Below, in pieces: positions 50,134 through 58,818 of a DNA stretch of 64,000 nt; position 1 is the first letter of the stretch; every line of letters begins with the position of its first letter. The stretch is from NCBI RefSeq assembly GCF_016907715.1, contig NZ_JAFBCM010000001.1:2542001-2606000 (forward strand), written 5' to 3'. The notes beneath the pieces were generated by a model, which did not search any database, was not told where the DNA came from, and worked only from the letters and a program-made list of their open reading frames with translations. This DNA is from Tenggerimyces flavus. GTDB lineage: Bacteria; Actinomycetota; Actinomycetes; Propionibacteriales; Actinopolymorphaceae. The translations under genes and the position numbers were made by a program.

Positions 50134-50247
50134 ATGTTCCAGTTCGACCAGGAAGTCGCGAACACCCGCTACAACGACCGCCTCCGCGAGGCCCACAACC
50201 ACCGCGTGGCCCGCGAGGTCCGCCGCTCCCGCAAAGGCCGCCGCTGA
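50134..50247 (+). CDS. 37-aa basic microprotein, tandem copy 2
   Basis: Begins MFQFDQEVANTRYNDRL and ends RRSRKGRR. It matches copy 1 at about three quarters of positions and has the same length and the same AAAGG-spaced ribosome binding site, so the pair arose by tandem duplication of gene plus leader. A strong terminator follows 33 bases downstream. Confidence 0.65.
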   Translation: MFQFDQEVANTRYNDRLREAHNHRVAREVRRSRKGRR

Positions 50248-50280
50248 CGTGGCCGGGCCGTCCGGATCCGACACCGGCTA

Positions 50281-50314
50281 AGGCGCCTTCACCCTGACCA
50301 GGGTGGAGGCGCCT
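50281..50314. terminator. Rho-independent-type terminator
   Basis: A 14-bp stem (AGGCGCCTTCACCC with GGGTGGAGGCGCCT, one T-G pair) and 6-base loop followed by TTCTCGTT on the plus strand. It separates the microprotein pair from the convergent sialidase-fold gene and could serve both. Confidence 0.8.
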
Positions 50315-50326
50315 TTCTCGTTGCCT

Positions 50327-51472
50327 CTACCGGTGCCCGACGTAGTCCGACCGGCGGGTGTAGACGCCCACGATGGAGCCGAGGTACGGGTCACTGGTGA
50401 TCGTGAAGAAGCGACCCGATGCGAGCTCGACGCTCGAGGGGTTCGCCTGGTCCGACGTCGGCGGACCATTGTCCGCGGCGTCGTAGAGCAGGATGTCCTT
50501 CTTCGCCTCGATCGAGCGCTCCGGGTGCTGCAGGATCCGACCGGCGGTCGGCCGGCCCGGTCCGAACGCACCGGACAGGTCCCCGTACGTCAGCAGCACG
50601 TCGCCGTTGCGCAGCACCAGCTGGTGGTGCGACGACGCCGGCAACGTGGTCGCCAGCGGCGTTGACCAGGTGTGGCCGTCATCGCGCGACCAGGACACGT
50701 ACGCCTTGTTGATCGACGTACGGATCACCGACAGCAGCGTGCCGCCGCGCAGCACCGACACGTTCGGCTCCTGGTAGTCGACCGGAGCATCGCGCCCGAT
50801 GAACGACTCGTTCTCCTTGGGCCACGTCAGCCCGCCGTCCGTCGACCGCACCACCGAGGCCGGGCCTGGACCGCCCTCCGGCAGCCGCCCGTACAGCGGC
50901 ACCAGCAGGTCGCCGTTCCGCAGCTCCACGATCGGCCCATGCGTCGCCGCGTGCCCGGCGTAGTACGCGCCGACGATCACCGACGACGGCCCCGACATCG
51001 CCGTCCCCACCTGGACTGGCGAGGACCAGGTCGCGCCCGCGTCGGTCGACCGCACCACGTACGTTCCGTGCAGGGTCGCCGGGCCTGGCGGGTACCCGGT
51101 CCAGTCGGTACGGAAGAAGTTCATCAGCACCGTGCCGTCCCGCAGCTGCGTGAGCTTCGGGTCGCGGTCGTCGATCGCGGTGTCCACGGCGACCCGCGGC
51201 GCGGACCACGTACGACCGCCGTCGGAGCTCGACACGAGCAGGATTCGCCCGTCCTGGTTGATGTGTGCGACCGAGTCGCGGTACGCCACGAGCAGCCGCC
51301 CGTCGCGCAGCCGCACCATGTCGGCGAAGAACGCCTTCTTGCCCTCCGGCGCGGTCGCCACGATCACCGGATCACTCGGCGTCCCCACCGAGGAAGCCGA
51401 TGCCGGAACGGTCGCCATCACACCCACCCCCGTCGCCAACGCCAGCACCGCGGCAGCGGCTCTTCGGCCCAT
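50327..51472 (-). CDS. Secreted sialidase-fold protein
   Basis: A 381-residue exported beta-propeller. The signal peptide MGRRAAAAVLALATGVGVMATVPASA is cleaved near residue 27. Asp-box repeats (SSSDGGRTWS, STDAGATWS, STDGGLTWP, SRDDGHTWS) mark the six-bladed sialidase fold. The true activity could be exo-sialidase or another glycosidase or glycan binding; an Arg triad cannot be assigned by eye. It lies 20 bases after the larger sialidase-fold gene, in one operon. Confidence 0.85.
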   Translation of the reverse strand: MGRRAAAAVLALATGVGVMATVPASASSVGTPSDPVIVATAPEGKKAFFADMVRLRDGRLLVAYRDSVAHINQDGRILLVSSSDGGRTWSAPRVAVDTAIDDRDPKLTQLRDGTVLMNFFRTDWTGYPPGPATLHGTYVVRSTDAGATWSSPVQVGTAMSGPSSVIVGAYYAGHAATHGPIVELRNGDLLVPLYGRLPEGGPGPASVVRSTDGGLTWPKENESFIGRDAPVDYQEPNVSVLRGGTLLSVIRTSINKAYVSWSRDDGHTWSTPLATTLPASSHHQLVLRNGDVLLTYGDLSGAFGPGRPTAGRILQHPERSIEAKKDILLYDAADNGPPTSDQANPSSVELASGRFFTITSDPYLGSIVGVYTRRSDYVGHR

Positions 51473-51492
51473 CTGTCATCGCCTCCAGTTGA

Positions 51493-53730
51493 TCACGCGG
51501 GATTGATCTGCTCGACGTCGTCGATGAGGAAGTGGTCGTACTGCGACGTGGTGCCGCTCGACGCGAACTGGTGCCCGGTCAGGCCCGAAAGCCCAGGCGT
51601 GGAGGGCTGAACGGTCCCCACAAGCGTCCCGTTCAGGAACACCTCAGCCGAGGTGAGCGTCGCCGACACTCGCAGCGTGTGCCAGACCTTCTGCGGCGCG
51701 ACGCCGGCCGCGGTGAGCTTCGTCCACTTCTTCGCGACCGTGTCGTACCAGCCGATGCTGCCGTCGCTGCCGACGTTCAGCTGGTACGCGGGTACGGCCG
51801 CGCCGTCCGCCGTCGTTCCCCTGGTGGTGAAGGCGAAACTCCGCGCGTACCCGATCGAGTTCACCCGGAACGACAGGTCCTGCTTCGCCGCCGGCGCGCT
51901 CTTCCAGGTGAGCTGCGCGATCTGGTCGACCCACGGGTCGACGAGCCGCAGGATGTGCCGCGAGTCGTCCACGTTGAAGTCCGTGACCCGCGCGCCGATC
52001 CCGTCGGAGTAGCCGCGCGGCACGTAGTTGACCGGGTCGTTCTCGAACGAGTTCACCGTCGAGTACAGCTCGATCTCGTTGAGGAACGCGTTCCCCACCG
52101 GCTCGACGTTGCTGTCCGACACGGTGATCCGCACGTACTTCGCCTGCACCTTGTCGAGCGGGTAGTACTTCATCGCGTAGCTCGTGGTCGTGCCGGTCGA
52201 CGCCGCTGGCTGCCAGGTCTCGCCGTCCACGGACACCTCGACGGTCGCCGCGGCCGGCTTGCCTGGGTGCAGGCTGAGTCCTGCTTTCGTCAACGTGTAC
52301 GTGCGATCCAGCGTCAGCTCGTACGTCGCCGGCCGTGCTCCGCCGACGCGCACCGCGCTCGACGCCCAGTCGGTCGAGCCGTCGATCGGGCCCAACGGAC
52401 CGAGCTCGGGAAGCCGCTTGTCCCGCGCGTTCATCGTCGTCGCGATCTTCACCTTGCCGGCCTGGTACTTGCCGAGCAGGTCGATCTTGCCGACGCCCGG
52501 TCCCACGACGTCGACGAACTTCTTCCACACGCGGTACTCGCCGTCGATCTGGAAGCCCGCGTCCGTCTCCGGGCAGCCCCACGACGGCGCGCAGTTGTCG
52601 CCGACGGCGAGGACGCGGTTGGACGCGACCACGGCGTGCGCGCCGTTGCCGGACGAGCCGTGGAAGCGCTGGAACTCCGCGTTGACCTTCGGGTGGTTGA
52701 CGTACGTCGTCTGCGCCTGCTCCCACGTCCGGCCGAGACCGTCGGGGGAGATCGCGAGCCAGTTGTCCGGGCGGCCCCAGCTGAGCGTCATGATCCCGTT
52801 CGGCAGCAGCCTCAGGACGGGCATGACGCCGTTGGTGGGCGGGGGCTCTCCGTTCGCCGTCGTGATCGTGATCGGCGCGGGCTTCGACCAGGTCACGCCG
52901 TCGTTGGTGGAGCGGTTCGTGTAGAGCAGGTCGGAGTTCTTGCCGCCGGGGAAGCCCGTTCGGTGCACCGCGACGAGGTCGCCGTTGGCCGCGCGGCCGA
53001 TGCCGGTCTCGCCCATCCAGCGTCCGTCGGTGAACGTCGCGACGGTGGAGAAGCGCTTCCACGTACGTCCGTTGTCGGTGCTGCGCGCGAGCTCGGTGCG
53101 GTAGCCCGGGTCGCTCGGGTAGGACGTGTAGTAGGTGAGGAAGAGCGAGCCGTCGTTGGCGTAGAAGATGTCGCGGTGGGCGCGGATGCCGCGGTCGAAC
53201 TTCTTCGGGTCGAACGTCAAGTCGGTGGTGAACGTGGAGGGGACTTTGGTCCAGGTCTTGCCGAGGTTGGTGGAACGGCGGGCGATCAGCTCGACGGTGT
53301 GGGTGTCGACGACGCGCTCGGGGATGAACTCGATGCCGAGCAGGCTGCCGTCGCGGAGCTTGGCGAACCAGCCGGCGCCGGTGTCCGCGTTGATGCCGCT
53401 CGGGAACGTGTAGCCACCGTTGTAGGAGTGGATCATCGACGCCTCGCTGTCAGCGGCGGCGACGTCCTCGTTCGACTGCCAGGTCATCTGCACGGTGCGT
53501 TGTGGCTTGCCGGCTTGGACGGAGTCGAACGCCTCGACGAGCGCGTTGCCGGCGATCTCACCAGGGGCGCCCTCGTAGACGGTGCTGTAGGGCTGCTGGC
53601 CGATCACGTACCCGTCCGGGTCACCCCCGTTCGCGGGCGGCTGCTGCTCTCCGTACGCGCCAGACGGCCCGAGCGTCGCGGAGGCGACGAGCGCGATGGC
53701 GACGATGGGCAGGTAACGCGACTTGCGCAC
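51493..53730 (-). CDS. Secreted multidomain sialidase-fold/discoidin/LamG-like protein
   Basis: A 745-residue secreted protein. GTG 53730, with GGGAGG upstream, gives a signal peptide (MRKSRYLPIVAIALVASATLGPSGAYG). Residues about 60-390 hold Asp-box blades (STNLGKTWT, STDNGRTWK, STNDGVTWS); about 460-580 form a discoidin/F5-8 type C carbohydrate-binding module (TYELTLDRTYTLTKAGLSLHPG, KYVRITVSDSNVEPVGNAFLNEIELYS); about 610-745 a concanavalin-like jelly roll ending YDHFLIDDVEQINPA. It is likely a polysaccharide-active enzyme or binder acting outside the cell. Confidence 0.85.
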   Translation of the reverse strand: MRKSRYLPIVAIALVASATLGPSGAYGEQQPPANGGDPDGYVIGQQPYSTVYEGAPGEIAGNALVEAFDSVQAGKPQRTVQMTWQSNEDVAAADSEASMIHSYNGGYTFPSGINADTGAGWFAKLRDGSLLGIEFIPERVVDTHTVELIARRSTNLGKTWTKVPSTFTTDLTFDPKKFDRGIRAHRDIFYANDGSLFLTYYTSYPSDPGYRTELARSTDNGRTWKRFSTVATFTDGRWMGETGIGRAANGDLVAVHRTGFPGGKNSDLLYTNRSTNDGVTWSKPAPITITTANGEPPPTNGVMPVLRLLPNGIMTLSWGRPDNWLAISPDGLGRTWEQAQTTYVNHPKVNAEFQRFHGSSGNGAHAVVASNRVLAVGDNCAPSWGCPETDAGFQIDGEYRVWKKFVDVVGPGVGKIDLLGKYQAGKVKIATTMNARDKRLPELGPLGPIDGSTDWASSAVRVGGARPATYELTLDRTYTLTKAGLSLHPGKPAAATVEVSVDGETWQPAASTGTTTSYAMKYYPLDKVQAKYVRITVSDSNVEPVGNAFLNEIELYSTVNSFENDPVNYVPRGYSDGIGARVTDFNVDDSRHILRLVDPWVDQIAQLTWKSAPAAKQDLSFRVNSIGYARSFAFTTRGTTADGAAVPAYQLNVGSDGSIGWYDTVAKKWTKLTAAGVAPQKVWHTLRVSATLTSAEVFLNGTLVGTVQPSTPGLSGLTGHQFASSGTTSQYDHFLIDDVEQINPA

Positions 53731-53833
53731 GGCGGCCTCCCGACGAACGTAGGCCACCCAGCAGATCCAAAACACCGTTCCATGTCAACGCGCAAGACCC
53801 CATCCGGCCGCCGCCCCACCCCTCCCGCGCCGG

Positions 53834-53898
53834 TTTGAATGAAGGGCACCTTCATTCAATAGGTTCGAATGAAGGTGCCCTTCATGAGAAACGGCGGG
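53834..53898. repeat. Cassette inverted repeat, left (65 bp)
   Basis: Perfect reverse complement of 54947-55011. It contains a hairpin TTGAATGAAGG/CCTTCATTCAA (53835-53859) and a second, imperfect one around ATGAAGGTGCCCTTCAT (53868-53884). The nuclease-like gene ends 7 bases inside it. Confidence 0.85.
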
Positions 53899-53904
53899 GA
53901 GGGC

Positions 53905-54879
53905 TCAGGCGGCGGTGGCGGCGCTCGGGCGGACCACGATCGCGGGCGCGGTACGGAGCTTCGCGGCGGAGAGGGCTTGCTCGACCTCGGCGAGGATCTC
54001 CAGCGGCCTCTGCCCGAGATCGCTGGGTGCTACGGGGATCACGATGAGCCCGTACTTAGCCATGCGGCGCTGACGAGCCTGGGTGCGCCGGTACGAGGCC
54101 GGCGAGAGATGCCAGGCCATGGAGTCGACTTCGAGGACCACGCCGAGCTCGGGCCAGATGGCATCCGGTCGGCAGAGGAGGCTTCCGTCGCTGTCGTACA
54201 CGTCGTGGTTCCAGAGTGGCTCCGGGATTCCTCGTCGGCGCATCAGCTCGCGGGTCCTGCCCTCGGCAACCGAACGCGTGCCGGCGATCACCTCCCGGAG
54301 GACGAGTCGGGGCAGCTTCGTGCCGCGTATCTGGGATTCGGCGAGCTCCGTCAGGAGGCTGGGGATCGTGCACAGGCCGCGCTGCACGGCGTCAGCGATG
54401 ATCGAACGGACCGTATCGATGCGTCCGAGCCGGCGGCAGGCGTCGATGACCGCTCGGGCAGGTGGGGCGCAAGGTAGTGAGGATCGCCAACGGTGGCTGG
54501 GCATGCGGATCGTGCGTTCGACGACCACATATCCGCTCGACGCACGTCGTCGCCGATGAGGAACCAAGACCTGGACCGCTTGGTCCGGCTGCGGATCTCG
54601 AAGGCCATAGAGCTCGAGCGCGGTCAGTCCGGTCAGGAGTGCTCCGCCGCGGGCGTACACGATCGCGGCCAGACGCCGATGGTGAGGCGCGACCGCTCCG
54701 CTGAAGGCGAGGACGACGCCTGGCAGGATCCGTTGCCAGGGACCGCCGGCGCGCGTTCGGTAGCTCACGGTGGGACCGGGAACGCCGAGACGCTCCAGCT
54801 CGCTCACGCGAAGGACGCCCTGACGGCGACGAATGAGCTCGTCCAGGGCGTCGTGATCGACCTTGCGGCGGCGCGGCAT
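53905..54879 (-). CDS. AbiEi-type HTH plus DUF559 (PD-(D/E)XK-like) protein
   Basis: A 324-residue protein. The N-terminal 60 residues resemble the AbiEi-type winged helix (LDELIRRRQGVLRVSELERLGVPGPTVSYRTRAGGPWQRILPGVVL). The C-terminal 110 residues are a DUF559 domain of the Vsr/PD-(D/E)XK nuclease type: CRPDAIWPELGVVLEVDSMAWHLSP with candidate acids in PDAIW and LEVD, followed by RRMAKYGLIVIPV. Family members are multicopy in actinomycetes and their role is unknown. ATG 54879 lies 67 bases from the right inverted repeat, so promoter and gene are carried together. Confidence 0.8.
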   Translation of the reverse strand: MPRRRKVDHDALDELIRRRQGVLRVSELERLGVPGPTVSYRTRAGGPWQRILPGVVLAFSGAVAPHHRRLAAIVYARGGALLTGLTALELYGLRDPQPDQAVQVLVPHRRRRASSGYVVVERTIRMPSHRWRSSLPCAPPARAVIDACRRLGRIDTVRSIIADAVQRGLCTIPSLLTELAESQIRGTKLPRLVLREVIAGTRSVAEGRTRELMRRRGIPEPLWNHDVYDSDGSLLCRPDAIWPELGVVLEVDSMAWHLSPASYRRTQARQRRMAKYGLIVIPVAPSDLGQRPLEILAEVEQALSAAKLRTAPAIVVRPSAATAA

Positions 54880-54946
54880 CGACCAACGATCGCACGCTGG
54901 ACCGGCTTCCCGCTGCCGCCGAGGGCAGCTCTGTGGAGAACCGCCT

Positions 54947-55011
54947 CCCGCCGTTTCTCATGAAGGGCACCTTCATTCGAACCTATTGAATGAAGGTGCC
55001 CTTCATTCAAA
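54947..55011. repeat. Cassette inverted repeat, right (65 bp)
   Basis: Reverse complement of 53834-53898 without mismatch; similarity continues about 6 bases further outward with one mismatch. It ends 8 bases before the stop codon of the beta-helix gene. Confidence 0.85.
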
Positions 55012-55018
55012 CGGGCGG

Positions 55019-57650
55019 CTAGTTGACGGTGATGGTGAAGGTTGAGGTTGTGTTGCGGACGTTCGTGTGGTTGTTGCTCATCGTCAGCCCGTTGAACGTC
55101 GCCGAGCCGCGTGCGGGGCCTTGGCCGGGCTCGGGGAGTTCGTTGGCCCAGATGCCGAAGCCGGACTTCGCGTCGAACTCGTCGCCGCTCTTCTGCGCTC
55201 CCGTGATCGACACGTTCGTGAACACCGTGTCGGTGACGGGGTTCTGTGGTGTCGAGCCCACGTAGTTCGTCTGGAACATGATCCCGTGGTACGTCGGATC
55301 CACGATGTGCACGTCACTCACCCGGATCCCCTGGAAGACCTTCGACGCTGAGAAGCACCAGAGGGCGGGGAACGTCTACGAGCCCCAGAAGTGCCCGCCA
55401 GTACGTACCAACGAGATGTTCTCCAACCGCGTAGGCGGACTAGAGCCGAAGCCAGACATAGGAATCCCGAAGTCCAGCGACGAGATCGTCACACCCGAGT
55501 ACACCAGCGTGTCCGCCACGTAGATGTTCCGGAACGTGTTCCCATACCCGCCATAGACCGCCACTCCGGCCGCCCGCCAGGTCAGCAGGGACGTCAGGTT
55601 CTCGTACACGTTGCCCGTCTGGTCACCCGAGTTGACGTCGATCGCCGCGAACATCGCGAACGAGTCGTCACCCGATGCACGCGACTCGACGTTCGACACG
55701 CGGTTGTTCGTCGAGCCGTTCGTGATGTTGATCGCGTCCGCGAACAGGTTCCGCGCCCGCGAGTTCGTGACGGTCACGCCAGTCAGATGCGTCCCCCACA
55801 GCAGGACCATCTGGTGCTCGGCCCACACGTCGTCGATCGTCATGTTCGACACGTTCGTCCAGTCGAACACCTTCCCAGGCCCGTCCACCCGCGAGACCCA
55901 GTTGCCGAACGATGAGAAGTGCGCGAACGTCGACCCGTTCGCCGTCGCCTCGGCGCGGAAGCCGACGTCGGTGTTCTCCTGCCCAGCAGGCGAAACGAAC
56001 CGCGTGTACCAAGGCCCCGCGCCGACTACCGACACGGCCTTCCCGTACACGTTGAACTTCGACGACGTCTGGTACTCACCCGCCGGCAGGTAGACGCCCA
56101 CGGCCGTCGAGGACTGCCGCGCCGTGTCCAGCGCGTTCTGTACGTCCTGGTGGGAGAAACCGGCCGGAACGACGTACCGCGACGGATCCGGGTTCGCGCG
56201 CGGAGTGACCTGCTCGAGGCTCACGAAGTCGATCGCGTACGTCGTCGAGTTCGCGGGGTCCTTCTGCAGCCGGATCCGCGCGCCAGCGGGCACCGTCGAG
56301 TCCAACATCACGTTCGCCTCGTCGTAGATGTGCCGCGCCGGACCGGCACTCGGCGAGTTCCCCGGTGACGCCTCCGCCCCGTACAGCCATGCGTAGCGCG
56401 AGGTCAGGGAGATCGCCTTGTGGAACGTGCCGTTCACGTAGATGTTCAGCGACGAGTCGATCCCGCCACCGCCCGCAGCGTCGGGGATCGAGAAGCGCGT
56501 CACCAACGTGTTCGTGCTTGCCCGCGTGACGAACTCCACGAACGAGCCGTTCGAGTTCAACGTCACCGCACGCCGTCCCGACGCCTCGCCGGCGAGGTTG
56601 CCGACGCGCCGATTCGGCCCGACCACGGCCGCACCGCCGCCGAGCAGACCGTCCTCGGCCTCGTACAGGTCGAACGGCAGGTTCGCGCCACGCCCCACGA
56701 ACAACGGCAACGTCGACGTGTTGTTCGCCTGCTTCACCGGCAGCTCGTTGCCGTCGTTCGCGAGCACGGTCCGGACGGTGTAGCGCCCGTTCGCGGCGGT
56801 CCACGTGCCGAGGCTGACCGGCGCGGACGTCGCCCCAGCGGCGATCACGCCCGAGAACGAGCCGGTCAACGTACGCACCGCGGCGCCGGACTCGTCCAGC
56901 ACCGTCACCGTGATCCCGTGCGCACCGCTCGCCGACGCCACCGAGCCCTGGTTCTTGATCGCGACGCCGAACGTCACCGTGTTCCCGTTGGACGGATTGC
57001 TCGGCGTCCAGCTCGTCGGCGCCGCGACCAGGTCGGAGCTCGCCACCGGCGACACGACGAGCGAGGCAGGGTTGGCGAACGCGTTGTTCGCCTCGTCCTG
57101 CTCGACCACCGCATCGTCCTCGTCCGCCTTCGCCGAGACCGCGTAGGTGGCGGCGTTTCGCGTTCCCACATTGGCCGAAACGGTCGTCGAAGCACCCGCC
57201 GCCAAAGCGCCCACGGCCGGAGTCGCGACGCGCGTGCCCGCGAGATAGAGCCCGACCGCGCTGGCCGCCGATCCAGCGGAGCCGGCGTTGCGTACGGTCG
57301 CGGACAACGTGATCGCGTCCGTCTCGACCGGCGACGAAGGCGACCACGACATCGAGGTCACGACGAGGTCAGGGTTCGGCGCCGCGGTCCCGAAGACCTG
57401 GAGCTCCGCAACCTGCCCGGCCGGGGCGCCGGTGTTGCTGGTGAACCGCAGCTGCACGTCGGCGACCCGTGCCGAGACGGGAATCGTCACGGTGTTCCCC
57501 GACGACGGGTCGAACGCGTAGTTCTGCGCCGCCGCCAGATTCGACACCCCAGAGGCGGACTGCTCCCGCCCCAGCACCTGGACGTTCTGCGTCCGCGGTC
57601 CCCAGATGGGGTCGGGGTTCAGCTTGATGACGACCGTGGTGCCGAAACGT
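55019..57650 (-). pseudogene. GH87-like beta-helix glycan hydrolase, 5'-truncated and amber-interrupted
   Basis: The frame encodes, from the 5' end: the second half of a discoidin-type module (FGTTVVIKLNPDPIWGPRTQN), two CARDB-like repeats (VVTSMSWSPSSPVETDAITLSATVRNAG and DLVAAPTSWTPSNPSNGNTVTFGV), a CBM6/35-like module (PFDLYEAEDGLLGGGAAV), and a right-handed beta-helix with FADAINITNG and SRASGDDSFAMF, the acidic motifs of mycodextranase/alpha-1,3-glucanase (GH87). A TAG at 55376-55378 interrupts the helix (WGS, stop, TFPALWCFSASKVFQGIRV), and the frame resumes without shift to the stop at 55019. Upstream of about 57650 the remaining module and signal peptide are missing, only 105 bases before the divergent LacI gene. 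Both defects suggest a dead gene. Confidence 0.8.
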
Positions 57651-57754
57651 ATCGAGCGTAAGCAGCAAGAACGCGATGAAGCAATGAAAATCGACGAATG
57701 GCATGTCCAGAATGGGACCAGATAGACCTGCAAGTCGCTTGCGCGAACCTGACT

Positions 57755-58810
57755 ATGATTGACAGCGTGACGCAACCGAATCCGCGCCGGCGACTGGCCG
57801 AGGTCGCGAAGAAGGTCGGTGTCAGCGAGGCGACGGTGAGCCGGGTGCTCAACGGCAAACCGGGCGTCTCCGAGGCCACCCGCGGCGCGGTCCTCACCGC
57901 GCTCGACGTGCTTGGGTACGAACGCCCGACCCAGCTGCGCGGCGAACGCGCGCGGCTCGTCGGCCTCGTGCTCCCCGAGCTCAACAACCCGATCTTCCCC
58001 GCGCTCGCCGAGGTCGTCGGCGGCGCGCTCGCGCAGCGCGGCTTCACCGCGGTGCTGTGCACGCGTACGGCCGGCGGCCTGTCCGAGGCGGACTACGTGA
58101 AGATGCTGCTCGAGCAGCAGGTGTCCGGCGTGATCTTCGCCGGCGGGCACTACGCCGAGGCGGACGCGCCGCACGAGCACTACGGCAGGCTGCGTGAGCG
58201 AGGGCTGCCGGCGGTGCTGGTGAACGCGGGCGTCGACTCGATGCCGTTCCCGATCCTCGCGACCGACGACGCGGTGGCGGTCGAGCAGGCGTACGGGCAC
58301 CTGCGGTCGCTCGGGCACACCCGGATCGGGCTGCTGCTCGGTCCGGAGGATCACATCCCGTCGCGGCGCAAGCTGGCGACGTTCGTTCGCGAGGCCTCGC
58401 GGGCGGGGCTGCCGGTGCCGCCGGAGGTGATCGGGCGGACGTCGTTCTCGCTCGAGGGCGGGCACGCGGTGACGAGCCGGCTGATCGCGGCGGGGGTGAC
58501 CGGCATCGTCTGCGCGTCGGACGTCCTGGCGCTCGGCGCGATCCGCGCCGTCCGGCGGCGCGGGCTGTCGGTGCCGGAGGACGTGTCGGTGGTGGGCTTC
58601 GACGACTCGGCGTTCATGAACTGCACGAACCCGCCGCTCACCACCGTCCGGCAGCCGATCGAGGCGATCGGTCGCGCGGCGGTGACCGTGCTCGTCAACC
58701 AGATCGAGGGCGTGGCGGTACAGACGGAGGAGCTGCTGTTCGAGCCGGAGCTCGTCGTGCGCGGCTCGACCGCGCCGGCGCGGGTTCGGGCCGAGGCGCT
58801 AGGAGCGTAG
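57755..58810 (+). CDS. LacI-family regulator
   Basis: A 351-residue repressor. HTH: RLAEVAKKVGVSEATVSRVLNGKPGVSEATRGAVLTALDVLGY, followed by a periplasmic-binding-like sensor (VGLVLPELNNPIFPALAEVVGGAL to VVGFDDSAFMNCTNPPLTTVRQP). ATG 57755 is listed; GTG 57767 is possible. Divergent from the glycan-degradation genes, it was probably their sugar-responsive repressor. Confidence 0.9.
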   Translation: MIDSVTQPNPRRRLAEVAKKVGVSEATVSRVLNGKPGVSEATRGAVLTALDVLGYERPTQLRGERARLVGLVLPELNNPIFPALAEVVGGALAQRGFTAVLCTRTAGGLSEADYVKMLLEQQVSGVIFAGGHYAEADAPHEHYGRLRERGLPAVLVNAGVDSMPFPILATDDAVAVEQAYGHLRSLGHTRIGLLLGPEDHIPSRRKLATFVREASRAGLPVPPEVIGRTSFSLEGGHAVTSRLIAAGVTGIVCASDVLALGAIRAVRRRGLSVPEDVSVVGFDDSAFMNCTNPPLTTVRQPIEAIGRAAVTVLVNQIEGVAVQTEELLFEPELVVRGSTAPARVRAEALGA

Positions 58811-58818
58811 GGACGCGG

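Larger units (their letters stand above)
53834..55011 (-). mobile_element. DUF559 cassette: nuclease-like gene between perfect inverted repeats
   Basis: A 1,178-bp unit made of two perfect 65-bp inverted repeats, each holding two ATGAAGG-type hairpins, and one gene that fills the interior. It sits inside the glycan-degradation cluster, between the sialidase-fold gene and the broken beta-helix gene. No transposase is present and no target duplication is visible. The structure suggests a mobilised or REP-like replicating cassette. Confidence 0.6.

Noticed and set aside
53905-54879. DUF559 protein as antitoxin of a type IV toxin-antitoxin pair
   Set aside because: The N-terminal AbiEi-like domain suggests it, but no AbiEii-like toxin gene is adjacent; the cassette holds a single gene.
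41772-55378. Genome-wide recoding of TAG as a sense codon
   Set aside because: Several genes in the window end with TAG followed closely by another gene or a repeat (for example msrA itself and the SIMPL gene), so TAG acts as a normal stop.
55376-58465. Beta-helix frame extended upstream to 58465
   Set aside because: The upstream part is antisense to the LacI gene and has no similarity; real similarity stops near 57650.
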